In this document: positions 44,389-56,028 of the stretch, piece by piece | Layout: every line of letters starts with the position of its first letter | Numbering within the stretch: the first letter of the stretch is position 1 | NCBI GenBank assembly: GCA_026120185.1 | Contig: JANUWF010001101.1 | Location: 2,728,001 to 2,792,000, forward strand | DNA length: 64,000 nt | From: Voacanga thouarsii | Lineage: Eukaryota; Streptophyta; Magnoliopsida; Gentianales; Apocynaceae | Direction: 5' to 3' | Program-made: the position numbers and the translations under genes | Notes under the pieces: model-generated | The model's database searches: none | What the model was told of the DNA's origin: nothing | Seen by the model: the letters and a program-made list of their open reading frames with translations, nothing else

Positions 44389-45450
44389 GCTCGGAACCGG
44401 CGATGGCTGAGGTCCGGAACTAGCGCCAGCTCCTGTCGGGAGAGGCTATCCAAAAAAAAAAAAAAAAAGTCTTGGAACCAGTGCCGGCTCCTATCGGGGG
44501 AGGCTATAAAAAAAAAAAAAAATCTTCTCATTTTCTTTTTGTCCTTTTTCGTTTGTTCCCTTACCCTTTTTCTTTTCTTCCCAAATTTTTCTTATTTTGT
44601 CCTTTTCTTCTTGTTTCCTTTTTCTTTGATTTTCTTGTTTGTTTCTCTTATTTGTCTTGTTCTTCTATTTTTTCTTTCTTCTTTTATTTTTTTTCCTATT
44701 CCCCTAGAATGATACTTTTATTCCTTCATTTTATCTTCGTCTTCCCCTTCGTCTTCTTCACATTACTGTTTCCATGAATTAAAAATTATTTTTAAAGCTC
44801 ACATGTTGGGGAACATAGTGGTGTAAAACTTTCTCAATCTTATCCTCTTGAATTTCTTGGCATTATGTATATGTATTTTTGAGGCAAAATTTCCTAGACA
44901 TGGATAAATCTTTGTTGAGTTTATTTGGTAGGACAAAAATGCGTAGAATGGATTTTAAGTCTTGTGATTGCTTCTAAAGGTGAGCTATGTATTTTTTCTG
45001 AATTTTTGCCAATCTGGACATCTTGGACAATAGAACCTCGTTGTGATATTTTGTTGTGATGATTGAAGATTGATTGACATTGTACTTTTGCTATCTATGT
45101 TGGATATTCTTCTTGTTTTTCTTGAGCATCAAAAGTTTGGAAAAGTTCTTCACTAAAAAGAGAACCAATTGCAAAGTAGGTTTGGTTGAGATAAAGTGGA
45201 TCTTAGGAGCCGTTTGGAGGTTGTGGTGGTCCATTTGGTGGTTTTTTTGGACAATCTGGAGGCCCGTTTGGAGGCTCTACTTCGAGGGGGACTTGCTTTG
45301 ACTTTCTATTTTTCTTCTTCCTTGATTTTTATTTTATTTCAATTACTCTTTATACTTTTACTTGTGTGTTCATCTTTCTATTGTAGGTTGAATTTCGCTA
45401 GCAATAGTTCTTCCAACTTCTTGAAGAATGAACTTCTCACATCTTGGAGC
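44389..45450 (+). other. Element B middle region, unlike elements A and C
   Basis: Three related GC-rich words (cggaaccggcgatggctgag, cggaactagcgccagctcct, tggaaccagtgccggctcct; 44394-44506) are separated by poly-A runs. Then comes a long CT-rich stretch (44522-44770) whose hydrophobic open frames are low-complexity artefacts. 44805-45300 has more balanced composition (ttggaggttgtggtggtcc and related gg-rich words near 45215-45290) but no clear family. It replaces the conserved frame found in A and C. Confidence 0.5.
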
Positions 45451-45454
45451 TAAT

Positions 45455-46707
45455 CTACACTTGGAGAGTATTGTTTAAACTTTCTACCCCTTTTCAATTT
45501 TGGTCCCATTGGAGATGCTTTATTATATTTATTTTTTACCATTGAGGACAATGTCCAATTTAAGTGTGGGGGAGTGGTTTGGTGATATTCTTGGTCCAAG
45601 TTTTTATCAATTATCTTAATGTTTTCTTGTTGTTGAGTTACTTTGGAAAATTTAGACAACCATTTTGCCATCTTGGAAAAAATTTAATTTTTTTTGAAAA
45701 TTTGAAAGTTTGAAGATTTTGAGCTAAATTGAGTTTATTTATTTATAATGATTTCCTTTTTTTTTAACTTTGGATATGAATTTGTCATTTAGTATGGTAG
45801 GATTTTATCAAAAAGGTAAACTTGTGTATTAAGTTAGATTTTGCTAAGTCTTGAGAATTTAAGTTAACCTTGGTTATATTTGGTATTTGAGTTTTATTTT
45901 ATTCTTTGAGTTTGAATATGGATGATATGATAAAATATGGGAAGAGTTGTTGATTAATGCTTGTATTATGGATTTAGAATTTGCTTAACTTTGAGTTTTG
46001 AATAAGGAATGCGAGAAAAAAAATTTAGTTAAAAAAATATATGAGAAAAAAATTGAGTTGGAAAAAAATATGAGATGAAAAGAAGAAAAAAAAAAATGCT
46101 CTTATTAAAGACCTTTAGCTGAAAAGGGGCTCAATAAGGGGAGAAGTAGCAAGTGTATTCGGTGCACTCTCTTGAGGTTATCCGGAAGGCAAAAATGTAA
46201 GAAAGAGCAAAGGAAAAAAAAAATGTTGAAAAATTACAAGAAAAAACAATGATGAGTGATGATTATAAAAGGGGCCAATACGGTGTGTAAAGAGAAATCC
46301 ATACACTTAAGGTTATCAATTCCTAAAGTCATAGAAAAAAAAAGAAGAGTGGAGTGTTTTCCTTGTTTCACTAACTCGAGTTTTGTAAGTTTGAGTTTAT
46401 AATGCTTAAATTGGTTAAATGACTTGACTTTTATGATTTATATTATCTATGTTTTTGCTTGAGAAGTGGAATAATTTTCATGTACTAGATATAAGCTTGT
46501 TTAACTTTGATGGCCTTGGGATTATTTGATTTAATAAATGAGTTTAAAAAGGTTTTTAAAGAGTTGAATGAATGACAATTGTTTATCTAAGATTTAGAAA
46601 AAAATTATGGCTTTGTTATGGATGAATATGAAAAGAAATAAATTGTTTTAAATGCTTGGTTTAAGTATTTACTTGAGGACAAGTAAAGATTCAAGTGTGG
46701 GGCTACG
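45455..46707 (+). other. Element B conserved 3' non-coding domain
   Basis: Blocks shared with A and C, in order: gagtattgtttaaactttct (45465), tgaggacaatgtccaattta followed by agtgtggggg (45543-45573), the two related blocks with GGGGxCAATA (46125-46140 and 46268-46282), then cttgaggacaag and caagtgtggggctacg beside the LTR (46672-46707). It contains no protein frame. The last motif is the polypurine tract. Confidence 0.7.
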
Positions 46708-48648
46708 TGATAGGAGTTCAAATCATCATTATTTTCGTAGTTATTCGAGGATAAATTGAGACACTTTTAATACAATAACTAGTCATATTCTTTTCTATTT
46801 GATATTTCCCTAATAAAAATATTTTCCTGTAATTTTATGTAAAAATATGTGAAATATGGAGTTAATTATATATTTTTCCAGTACAGACCAGCACCAAGCC
46901 AAGAAGGGAGAGCTGGTGCCGGTCTTGTATTGGCATAGCAGAGAAATTGAGTGAAACAAGGGAGTGCAATTGAAATTGGAAATTAAAGAAAGAGAAACAC
47001 GGCTAAGCAGAGGACAAAAGCAACAATGGAAGTCAACAAATTTGGCGGTGGCTTGGGTAGTTTGTGGCTCATTTGAGCCGACGCAACACAGGAGAAGAAA
47101 AGAAACAAATTCGGTGGGCCCACAGTCAGCGAAAAATTCAACAAAGAAAAGAAGAAGAATCAATTGCAACAATCTTCGATGGCTCGGGTATCGGCTCAAT
47201 TGAGCTGATGCAATAGCACGAGAAAGGAAAGAAAGCAGCTTTGGTCTTCAGTTTTGGTGGCTCAGCAAGGCATTGTCTCGCTGCGTGGCTTAGATTGTGG
47301 CTCGGAGAAGCCAATAGCACAAAGAAGAAGCAGCTTCATGCGGCTGAGCAAGAAGATAAAAGAAGGGAAATCAGTTTGGTGGCTTCTGTGTGTCTCAAAT
47401 TGGAAGCCGAATTCCACAATTCCAATTCAACATCAATTAAAGTCTTCCGCACAAAACGACAAAGGAAGACTTCAACTTCTCAATTTCATTAAGGCAGTGG
47501 ACAAAGGAAGCTTTATTTTGTTTTTATTTAGATTTTATTTGGACAATTACTAATCCTTTTTTGTTTTATATTTTTTTAGGCAAATACTTCTTCTTTACTT
47601 AGGATTCGTGTAGGAACTTTGTAAGCCTATAAATAAAAGGCGAATTACCTTAGAAAAAGGGAGGTACACAATGTAGAGACTTAGATATATTTTAGAGTAT
47701 ATCACTAATATTTTTTCGAGAGAAATAAATTAGGGAGGATTATACAAGTAGGTTTATGAAAGCAGAAGAATGAGGCTTGTCTATGAGTGCTTTCTTTTAA
47801 CTTTGTTTTCTTTTCTTGAACAATGATATATTAATTGTTTTATTGTAATTTGACATTGTTTTAGGTATTCATGATTTTTAGAGTTACTTTGATCTTTTGA
47901 TTAATTGATTGTTATTCTTGGTATTTAATTACTTGTACTAATTACGAGATTAGTTGATTGTTTCTTTCCATTAATTTGCTTGAAAAAGGAGTTGATGGTG
48001 GTTTCAATTTATTAATTTTATATTGTTGTCTCTTAACTTACTTGAAATGAGGGTTAATTACTAAGAACTGGGTAATTAGAGGTTAATTGATGTATGCCAA
48101 AATATAGATTCATTGTTTAATTTCATGTTTTAAGTTTTCCAAAATATGGAGATTTAATCAAGGATTGTATTTAATGCATCTTTTGGGTGAATTAGTTGAG
48201 ACAGAATATGTGATGCTAATTTGTCAAGAATATAGTAATTTCATGGATTGAAAAAGAAGTAAATCTATCTTAATTCTTTATGATGCCGAGAGAATGATTA
48301 GTTATGATAATGATTAGGTACTTTAAGATCATGGTTGTCAAAATAATGGTTTGAGTTACATAATTTTTCATCCTTGACATGTATATATTCTTTTACTATC
48401 TTTTATTTTATTTTATTTTATTTTTCTTTTTATTTTTTTTCACTTTATTGAGTCGGTTAAACAATGAAAGAAAAGTGATTAATGTATACTTATTCCTTGA
48501 GGATCGACGCTCGTTTTAAACCCTATGGTATGCTTAATGATGAATACGCTTGCTCATATGTGTAATTTGGAGTTAACGTTTTAATTTAAACTTGATTGGG
48601 AATGTGCTTATTTTTATATGATTTTTATACCTAAATCTAAACACATCA
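46708..48648 (+). repeat. Element B 3' LTR
   Basis: This 1941-bp partner of 41823-43746 starts tgataggagttcaaatc. It ends acacatca just before the target copy ggtgg. Confidence 0.9.
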
Positions 48649-49571
48649 GGTGGAAAAAATTTTATTGGTTGGAAATGGAGCCTTATAATCGTACTTACTG
48701 TTGAGAAGCTCAAATATGTACTAACCAAACCATGTTCTCCTAAGTCTACTAAACAGTCCACGCGCGAATATAAGGAGGCTTATGATAAGTGGCTAAGTTT
48801 TGATGAGATGGCTCACTACTACATTTTGGGATCTATTTCAAATGTGTTATAGTATAAACATGAGAACATAACAACCGCTACAGAAATCATAAGAGGCCTT
48901 CAGGAAATGCTTGAGCACAAAGGAAGTTAGGCCTATCAAGTAGCAATGAGAAGTATAATGAATATGCACATGAAACCTGAAACACCCATAAGATATCATA
49001 TATTAGAATTGATTGCTCAGTTTAATGTTACGGAGGTCTTAGGAGTAGAAATTAAGCCCGAGATTTAAGTTGGTATATATAGCTCCAGAAACTCTTCCTG
49101 AAATGTTCTCATAGTTCAAGGTTAATTGTAACATGAATAAGTTGCAGATGTTTCTTATAGAGTTGATGAAGGAATTTGAGAGCACCAAGGCTATCCTGAA
49201 AGTGAAAAGTGGCAATGCTCTTGTCGTGGCTTATACTGGATCTTTCTCTTCCAAGCCTAAGTGCAAATGAGGATATAAAAGGAAGAAAAATAATAAAAAG
49301 GATCCTAAGCAGTAGGCTAAGAAAGCTAAAGTGGATGAAAAACCCAAAGGTAAATGTTTCCACTATAAGTTAAAAAGACATTGGAAGTCGCAGTGCTCGG
49401 AATATTTAGCTTAATGCAAACAAAGTACTTGTGAGTTATCTTACATAAAAGCTTTTTTAGTGGTTGATTCTACAAATACTTTCATAGTAGATTCTGGAGC
49501 CACTAATCATGTTTGCAATTCATTACAGAGGTCCCAAGTAGCTAGATATTTCAATGAAAGAGATCATACTC
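48649..49571 (+). pseudogene. gag: Copia-4 Gag body and protease start, broken
   Basis: It continues the frame from 41822: GWKWSLIIVLTVEKLKYVL, then DEMAHYYILGSISNVL and a stop at 48850. Further text is PIRYHILELIAQFNVTEVLG near 49000. The zinc knuckle CFHYKLKRHWKSQC (49356-49397) has its second Cys turned to Tyr, the same change as in copia-3. Protease motif VDSGATNHVCNSLQ is near 49490-49530. It is cut at 49571 by a solo LTR. Confidence 0.8.
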
Positions 49572-51112
49572 TGATGTGTTTAGATTTGGGTATAAAAATC
49601 ATAAAAAAAATAAGCACATTTTCAATCAAGTTTAATTGAAACGTTAACCCCAAATTATACATATGAGCAAGCGTACATATCATTAAGCATGCTATAGGGT
49701 TTAAAATGAGTATCGATCATCTAGGAACAAGTATGCATTAATCACTTTTCTTTCATTGTTTAACCGACTCAATAAAGTGAAAAAAAAATAAAAATAAAAA
49801 TAAAATAAAATAAAATAATATATACATGTCAATGATGAAGAATTATGTAACTTAAACCATTATTTTGACAAACATGATCTTAAAGTACATAATCATTATT
49901 ATAACTAATTATTCTCTTAGCATCATGAAGGATTAAGATAAATTTACTTCTTTGGTCAATCAATGAAATCACTATCTTTTAGATAAATTATTATCACATG
50001 GTCAGTCTCAGCTAATTCACCCAAAAGATGCATTAAACACAATCCTTGATTAAATTTTCGTGGTTAGGCAAACTTAAAACATGAAACTAACCAATAAATC
50101 CTTGGTCTGGTAGACATTAATTAGTCTTTATTTATCCAGTTCTTAGCAATTAACCTCTTTGGTCAAGCAAGTTAATAGACAATAAATACAAAATCAATCA
50201 ATTGAAACTACCATCAATCCCTTTGGTCTAGTAAGTTAATGGAAAGAAACAACCAATTAATCTCATAATAAACTTAAGTAATTAAATACCAAGAAGAACA
50301 ATCAATTAATCAAAAGATCAAAGTAACTCTAAAAATCATGAATACCTAAAACAATGTCAAATTATAATAAAACAATTAATACATAATTGTTCAAGAAAAA
50401 GAAAATAAAGTTAAAAGAAAGCACTCATAGACAAGCCTCCTTCTTCTTTCTTTGTAGACCCTCTTGTACAATCCTCATTGAATTAAAGAATTCCTCCTTA
50501 ATTTGAGAGATTTTCTATTTTGATATGCGAATCCTCCCTCTTTTTCTTGTGTTTTCCTTCTATTTATAGGCTTTAGAAGTGCTTAAAATCGTTCCTCTAG
50601 GGTTTTTGGCCTACTAGATGTAGGAAAAATACTAAAACTCTACAAATTAACAAAAATTATGCACAAAAATTGAGGCACAACCTCAGCATCAGGGCACAGC
50701 CGGCGCCGCCTCTGGCCTCCTAGCCAGTGCCGGTTGTGGTTTGTCTCTCTAGTTGTTCGCCAATTTTTCTTAATTTTCGCTCCAATCCTTCCAGAGTGAA
50801 GCCAGCGCCGCCTCTAGCCTCCCAACCGTCACCAATTTAGTTCTGTTCCACTCTATTTCACTAGTTTTTTATCATCTCAAAGTACTTGCCAATAGCACGT
50901 GGCTGGTGCTGATTCCCCTGTCCTGGCCGGCGCTACCTCTACTCTGTTTGGCGATGTTTTTGTCTTATTTTACCCCTGAACTCTGAAATAATACGCAAAA
51001 TACATTTTCAAGGTTAAAATCTCAAATATAAAGGAATATGACCAGTTATTGAATAAAATATATTACAAAACTCAAATAACTAGAAAATATATGACTAATT
51101 TAGGCCCTATCA
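49572..51112 (-). mobile_element. Solo LTR of the A/B gypsy-like family, minus orientation
   Basis: On the + strand it starts tgatgtgtttagatttgg and ends taggccctatca. Reversed, these are the tgatagggcctaaatta start and the aaatctaaacacatca end of the family. The exact target duplication tactc lies at 49567-49571 and 51113-51117. Length is 1541 bp. Three GC-rich words lie at 50698-50950 (gccggcgccgcctct, gccagcgccgcctct, ggccggcgctacctct), again in U3. It interrupts copia-4 between protease and integrase. Confidence 0.9.
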
Positions 51113-52200
51113 TACTCTAGGGGTTGGCATAAGATCAGTGATATCTACAAGAGTTGTTGGAGATGTTTATCTTTATTTTTATAATAAACATTTGGTTTTA
51201 AAAGATTGTTTTTATGTTCCTGACATGTACTGGAATTTGATTTCAGTTACTTTATTTTTCAAACAAAAATATTCTGATAAATTTTATAAATTTTCAATAG
51301 AGATATTTTTGAATAACTCTTTGATATGTCGTGAATATTTAAATAATGATCTTTATGTTTTAGAACCTACCAACAGCTCGTTATATTATATTGAATCTAA
51401 CAAACGCATTAAGTTGTCTCCTACTAATGAGACTCTTTTGTGACATCTTAAACTTAGTCATATTAATGTTAATAGGATTCAAAGACTTGAAAAGGAAAGT
51501 CCTTTAAGTGACTTAAAGGTGGAATACTTTCAAGTTTGCAAATCTTGTTTGGAGGGAAAAATAATCAAACGATCATTTTTTTTTTCGAAAGGAAAAAAGC
51601 TAAGGAAGTCTTAGAATTAGTGCACTCTTATGTATGTAGACTAATAAGTGTTCAAACTAGAAGTGGGCATGAGTATTTCATTATTTTTATTGTTGATTAC
51701 TCAAGATATGAATATGTTTACCTAATGACTTATAAGTCTGATACCTTAGAAAAATTCAAAGAATTTAAGGCTGAGGCTGAGAAGTAGTTAAGTAAAAATA
51801 TTAAGACGCTTCGATTAGATCGAGGTAGAGAACATCTATCCCACAACTTTATATTATACTTGTTAAAAAATGGTATTTTATCCTAACTATGTACACCAAG
51901 CACTCCTCAACAAAATGGAGTTGTAGAGAGTGAAAACAGGACCTTGTTAGACATTATTAGATCAATGCCTGGCTTCTCTACTCTAGGTACATCCTCTTGG
52001 GGTATGCTATACAAATAGTGATATATATATTGAATATAGTTCTATCGAAATCTATTCCTAAGACTCTATTGGAATTGTGGAATGGGTGGAAGCCTAATTT
52101 GACACATATAAATTTGAGGTTGTCTTGTATATGTGCTAAAGAGAAAGATAAATAAAATAGAATCAATATCAAATTTATGTCTATTTGTTGGGTATCTAAA
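51113..52200 (+). pseudogene. pol: Copia-4 integrase, broken
   Basis: It resumes with VVGDVYLYFYNKHLVLKDCF and VPDMYWNLISV. The zinc part is HLKLSHINVNRIQRL ... CKSCLEGKIIKRS. The core begins LVHSYVCRLIS, where the usual catalytic Asp of HTDVCGP-type text is Tyr, continues TLRLDRGREHL near 51808 in place of TLRSDRGGEYL, and then TPQQNGVVESENRT near 51905. Stops at 51426 and 51787 and frame changes near 51990 disable it. Text like the integrase end (LRLSCICAKEKDK) fades by 52160. Confidence 0.75.
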
Positions 52201-53406
52201 AGGACTAGGGTATACTACTTCTATAGTCCTCAAGACTAAAAAATATTTATGGGTACAAATATAATTTTCTTAGAGGATAATTACATAGAAGAACTAGGAT
52301 CCAAAAGTAGGGTTATTTTGGAAAAAACTAAGGGAGATAATTCTAAGTAAATGGTTATAGAAATTCATACTCAAGATTCTCGTGGTGGATTCGTATCTAT
52401 GCCGCCTAATATGCCAGATTCCAGTAGGAGAGATATAGATATTATGCTTTCTTTATCCACTGACTTTTCGACACATAGAATGGAAGAGTCTTCTGCCCCT
52501 ATTCAAACTTCAGTTGTTGAGGAATCAACAGAACAGGTTCTGGTTAATGAGGAGGAAGAAAATCCAATTATCCAAGAACCTCCACAATTTAGGCGCAGAG
52601 GGAGAGTCATTCGACTTCCCTCTAGATACTTACTTTATGAAAAGTCTTTTCAAGCAATTTCTATTAAGGAAGAAGAGGATCTCACTACTTATAAAGAAGC
52701 TATAGAGGATGTAGACGCAGACCATTGGAGGAGTGTAATGATTTAGAAATAAAATCCACGTATGCTAACTCCATCTAAGAACTTGTAGACTTATCTAATG
52801 GAGTAAAACTTATTAGGTGCAAATATGTCTATAAAAGAGAGAGAGGAGTAAACAAGAAAGTGAAAATTTTCAAAACTAGATTGGTTAGTAAAGATTATAC
52901 CCAATGAGAAGAGAGGATCCCGCTAATTTTCAAGCTAATAGATATTTTTGCAAGTCCACTTCTGGCTATGTTTTTACCTTAGGTAGTAGTGCAGTTATGT
53001 AAATGAGTATAAGATAATCTTGTATAATTGATTCTACCATAGAAGCTGAATATATGGTAGTTTGTGAGGCAACTAAAGAAGCAGTAAGGTTGAAGAAGTT
53101 CTTGATAGAACTTGAGGTAGTACTTTTGTACCTCAAGCCATTAGTTTATACTATAACAACAGTAGTGCAGTGGCAAATTTGAAAAAAATAAAACAACCAT
53201 CAACATGATAAACACATTGAACGTAAATATCACATATTTAGGGAGATTGTTCAACGTAGAGATGTAGAAGTATGCACGATTTCTCCTGCTGAAAATTTTA
53301 CTAATCCTTTTACTAAAAGTTTACATATAGCAATTTTTGGAAGTCATATCAAACGTAAAGATATTTCTGATATGTCATATTTACTCAAGGATAAGTGGGT
53401 GAATTT
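52201..53406 (+). pseudogene. pol: Copia-4 integrase-RT linker and RNase H, with RT deleted
   Basis: A linker frame (52351-52746) ends with EPPQFRRRGRVIRLPSRYLL and EDVDADHWRSVM, the usual start of RT. RT text fades after FKTRLVSKDYTQ near 52895, and within 40 bases the sequence is RNase H (CKSTSGYVFTLGSSAVM near 52950). So most of RT, including the YVDD centre, is missing. RNase H continues EAEYMVVCEATKEAVRLKKF, HDKHIERKYHIFREIV and ENFTNPFTKSLH to 53400. The end gataagtgggtgaatt is the purine tract before the LTR. Confidence 0.75.
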
Positions 53407-54696
53407 TGTTAGATATACTCTTCGAGTAAATATAACTTTTATATTTTGAAATTAAATAAAGTATGTTTTATATGTTCTATATATGTATGAGCCTGTCTTG
53501 TCTATGAATTATTTAGATATTATAAATCAATTATTTATTTGTTAAATACAGAAAGACATGATTTATAATTTAATTTGAAATAAATTATCAGTGACATAAA
53601 ATAAATTTGGGCAATTTATTTTGATGAGATCATCTTAATTTTATTAAAGTTTGTCTTTGACTTTAGTAATAAAATTAAGGATATATTTTGATATATTGAA
53701 TAAGATCATTGTTAATTTGTGGAATGGACTATACAAATTAAACATTATATGATTGTTGTGCACAATACCTTAATTCTGAGAAAACAATGATCTATATTTA
53801 CTAACTTGAAGTTTATTGAGTTACCAAAAAGTGAGATTAATTTAATAATCAATATCTCGGTATCTTGAGAATTAAAGTAAAACAAATATAAAATAATTAT
53901 TCTGCAATTTGGAATCCGTGACTTTTTATAGGCAAGATCATTTCCTTATGAGTTCTTCTAGGGGACTGTTAAATCTCATTGAGGATTTGGATGAGAGGTA
54001 CCTTGGTCATATTACCTCATTCAAAGTATTATATTGATCGACGAGGGTAATTTCTTAGATCGATCAATCATATGATATAATTATTGACTCTAATAATTTT
54101 AATTAGTCTAAGAATGCAGTTATATTCTTTTAGTGGAGTGAAACATAATTAATAAATTATTTTAGGTTAACAAAATAATTTATTGAAGCTTAGTTTAATT
54201 GTATCTAGTCAGGTCCCTTAAGTGGCTCCCAATTATGGAATAAAAATAAATTATAATTTATTATGATAAATTGCAAGGAACAAAAGTCGTATTTGAGATG
54301 GAATAGGTTAAGTGAAGATAGTTGTACCCAACTATATTTATCTTGTTTTATCAGAATTTGTATTTGAGATAAAGGCGAATATGTAGAGATAGTGGGAAAT
54401 AGCCAACTATATGTATTAGTGTAAGACTCTATATAAAGGTTATGTGAAAAATAACGTTCTCTTAGAGTTTGTATGAGTCCATCCTTAACAAAGAGAGGAA
54501 AAATATGACTAGCAATTTTTCTGGTCTCAAGAGATTACACTGAAGAATGTTTGGGGGTTTGGAGCATTACCAGAAGGTTAAAAGCTTTTCAAGTCATATT
54601 TTTAAAGATGATATCTATAAAGATATAATTCATTTCTCCTGTATTTATAAGGTTTAATGTGGTTAATGTATAAATATATCAATTTTATTCCCAATA
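53407..54696 (+). repeat. Copia-4 3' LTR
   Basis: About 1290 bp, starting tgttagatatactcttcg and ending attcccaata. Its second half matches the 5' LTR at 8301-8898. It is the longer, undeleted form. LINE text follows. Confidence 0.75.
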
Positions 54697-54870
54697 AAAA
54701 TTTAGCGACTTCTTTGTTGTTCTCTCTTCAACGGCTTATTTCATATATTTTGCCCCTTGCTAGTCATCACAAATTGTCAACTAGAGTTAGCTTCATTTCT
54801 TAGAGGGGAGGTTAAGCATCTTTTGTAATTTTAAATGTAGATTCTTTAGTTAATGTCATCAGGAAAAGTG
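54697..54870 (+). pseudogene. LINE fragment after copia-4
   Basis: It joins to 8300. The text is shifted and weak (SLLFSLQRLISYILP, EGRLSIFCNF), as expected for the linker between the zf-RVT and RNase H domains of plant L1 ORF2. The assignment rests mainly on position between two recognisable LINE pieces. Confidence 0.45.
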
Positions 54871-55770
54871 CAAGCCTTGGTGGCATAGAGAAGTCCCTTT
54901 GCCTTAGCACGGGCTAGATAGTGCACTAATCAATAATAGCATACCTAGGTTTGGAAGAAAGCATTTTATGTTCTTCCACGAAAAAATGGGTAATGTTGAA
55001 CCCTAGATATAAGAATAGTAAGCATCTTCTATCAGCTTAGACAAGGCAATTGGAATAAATTCCCTAAAAAGCGAGTCAAAAATGATACGTGTATTCCTCC
55101 AATACAGCACTACTAAAAGAATAGCTCAGGACTTTAAAAAATTTCCTTCTTTCTCACTTAGTAGAGGAGATATCTACATATGGATACCCTAGCCTATATT
55201 TTATTTGGGTGGATGGACCTTATCTCCTAGCAATTAGATCCATGGAATTTATCTACCCAATTGCATGCTTGACTATCTTTTTCCCTCTTCTTTCCTCAAT
55301 AAAGACCCTTGCTTTTGAAGAGTTTCACCTAGTCTTAAGATTCGGAGATGGAAGATTCATAGAAGACGACTCGACCCCAAAAGATGTTGGAATTGCTTCT
55401 GGCCTTTCGAACAGTTCATTAGAACTAGTGAAAACTGGGAACTCCCTACCTAGGACATGGTGCAACAAGAAGAGAATTATCAGAAGTTGAAAGGGATTAA
55501 TTGCTCTAATACTTCCTAAAATGAAATAGGCACACGTATGGGTAGAGAGTCTGCCTGAGGCATGGAGATCTAAGTAACATCTATTTTTATGTAGCACCTA
55601 GGTTTAGTCTTCTCCTTGTCGAGTTTTGCTTCTAATCTCTCTATGAGTCTCTAGTTCATTACCTTCTATTATCGATCTTCTCCTGCTGCTAGCTTCATTT
55701 GTTTCGTTGAGCTCACTTTCTTTCATCCTTAACGGCCATACGTTTCTTTAAAGAAACTAAAAAAAATATG
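54871..55770. other. Segment of different composition inside the LINE, origin unknown
   Basis: About 900 bp that is visibly less AT-rich and lacks the long A/T runs of its surroundings. It contains words such as ctttgccttagcacgggcta and agaagacgactcgacccc. One open frame (55209-55490, + strand; 55325-55597 on the other strand) has no family likeness. I see no LTR ends, terminal repeats or clear target duplication. The look is that of plant mitochondrial intergenic DNA, so an organellar transfer is possible, but this is an impression only. Confidence 0.35.
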
Positions 55771-55799
55771 AACAGCTGCAAAATACTTTTAAATACTCA

Positions 55800-56028
55800 A
55801 ATATGATAGTGGTTTTATTGTGGGTTTTGCTAAATGTTTTTTCTTTTGTGATCCCGTTCAGGCAGAGTTATTGGCTTTGGAATATGGTTTGAAGTTAGCT
55901 CTCAAATTGGGCTTCTTTAATGTTCAAGTCCAATAAGATTCAGCTAGAGCAGTTCAAGGGTTGTTTGGTTATATGCAAGGCTTATAGAGGTACCATCACA
56001 CATGTCAAAATATTGTTAAGTTACTATC
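55800..56028 (+). pseudogene. LINE RNase H domain, first part
   Basis: It reads VGFAKCFF then QAELLALEYGLKLALKLGFF with NVQVQ, a stop, and DSARAVQGL (55820-55960). This is the RNase H pattern (AELLAL...GL..A...G...V.V..DS) at the C-terminus of many plant L1-type LINEs. It ends at 56028 where a solo LTR is inserted. Confidence 0.75.

Larger units (their letters stand above)
41823..48648 (+). mobile_element. Element B: non-autonomous Ty3/gypsy-like LTR retrotransposon
   Basis: LTRs of 1924 and 1941 bp (41823-43746, 46708-48648) start tgatagg and end acacatca. The exact target duplication ggtgg lies at 41818-41822 and 48649-48653, inside copia-4 gag. The 2.96-kb internal part has a duplicated PBS, a leader homologous to that of element A, a middle unlike A or C, and the 3' conserved domain with the repeated AAGTGTGGGG motif. 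No gag or pol domain is visible. LTRs differ at about 10 percent over their first 275 bases. Confidence 0.88.
8301..54696 (+). mobile_element. Copia-4: old Ty1/copia element expanded to 46 kb by nested insertions
   Basis: The 5' LTR (8301-8898) and 3' LTR (53407-54696) are homologous through their 3' halves and share the start tgttagat and the end around ctcaaca/cccaata. Flanks caaat (8296-8300) and aaaat (54697-54701) fit a 5-bp target duplication with one mismatch, and LINE coding sequence lies on both sides. The element's own DNA is 8301-8988, 40303-41822, 48649-49571 and 51113-54696, about 6.7 kb. Everything else within it is later insertions. Its gag, protease, integrase and RNase H are readable in order, but most of the RT is deleted. 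Gag and pol motifs resemble Tork/Angela-type elements. Confidence 0.8.

Noticed and set aside
44305..44777. Two overlapping hydrophobic frames that look like membrane proteins
   Set aside because: They are translations of an (AT)n microsatellite, poly-A and a CT-rich tract; the Phe/Leu/Ser content is a composition effect.
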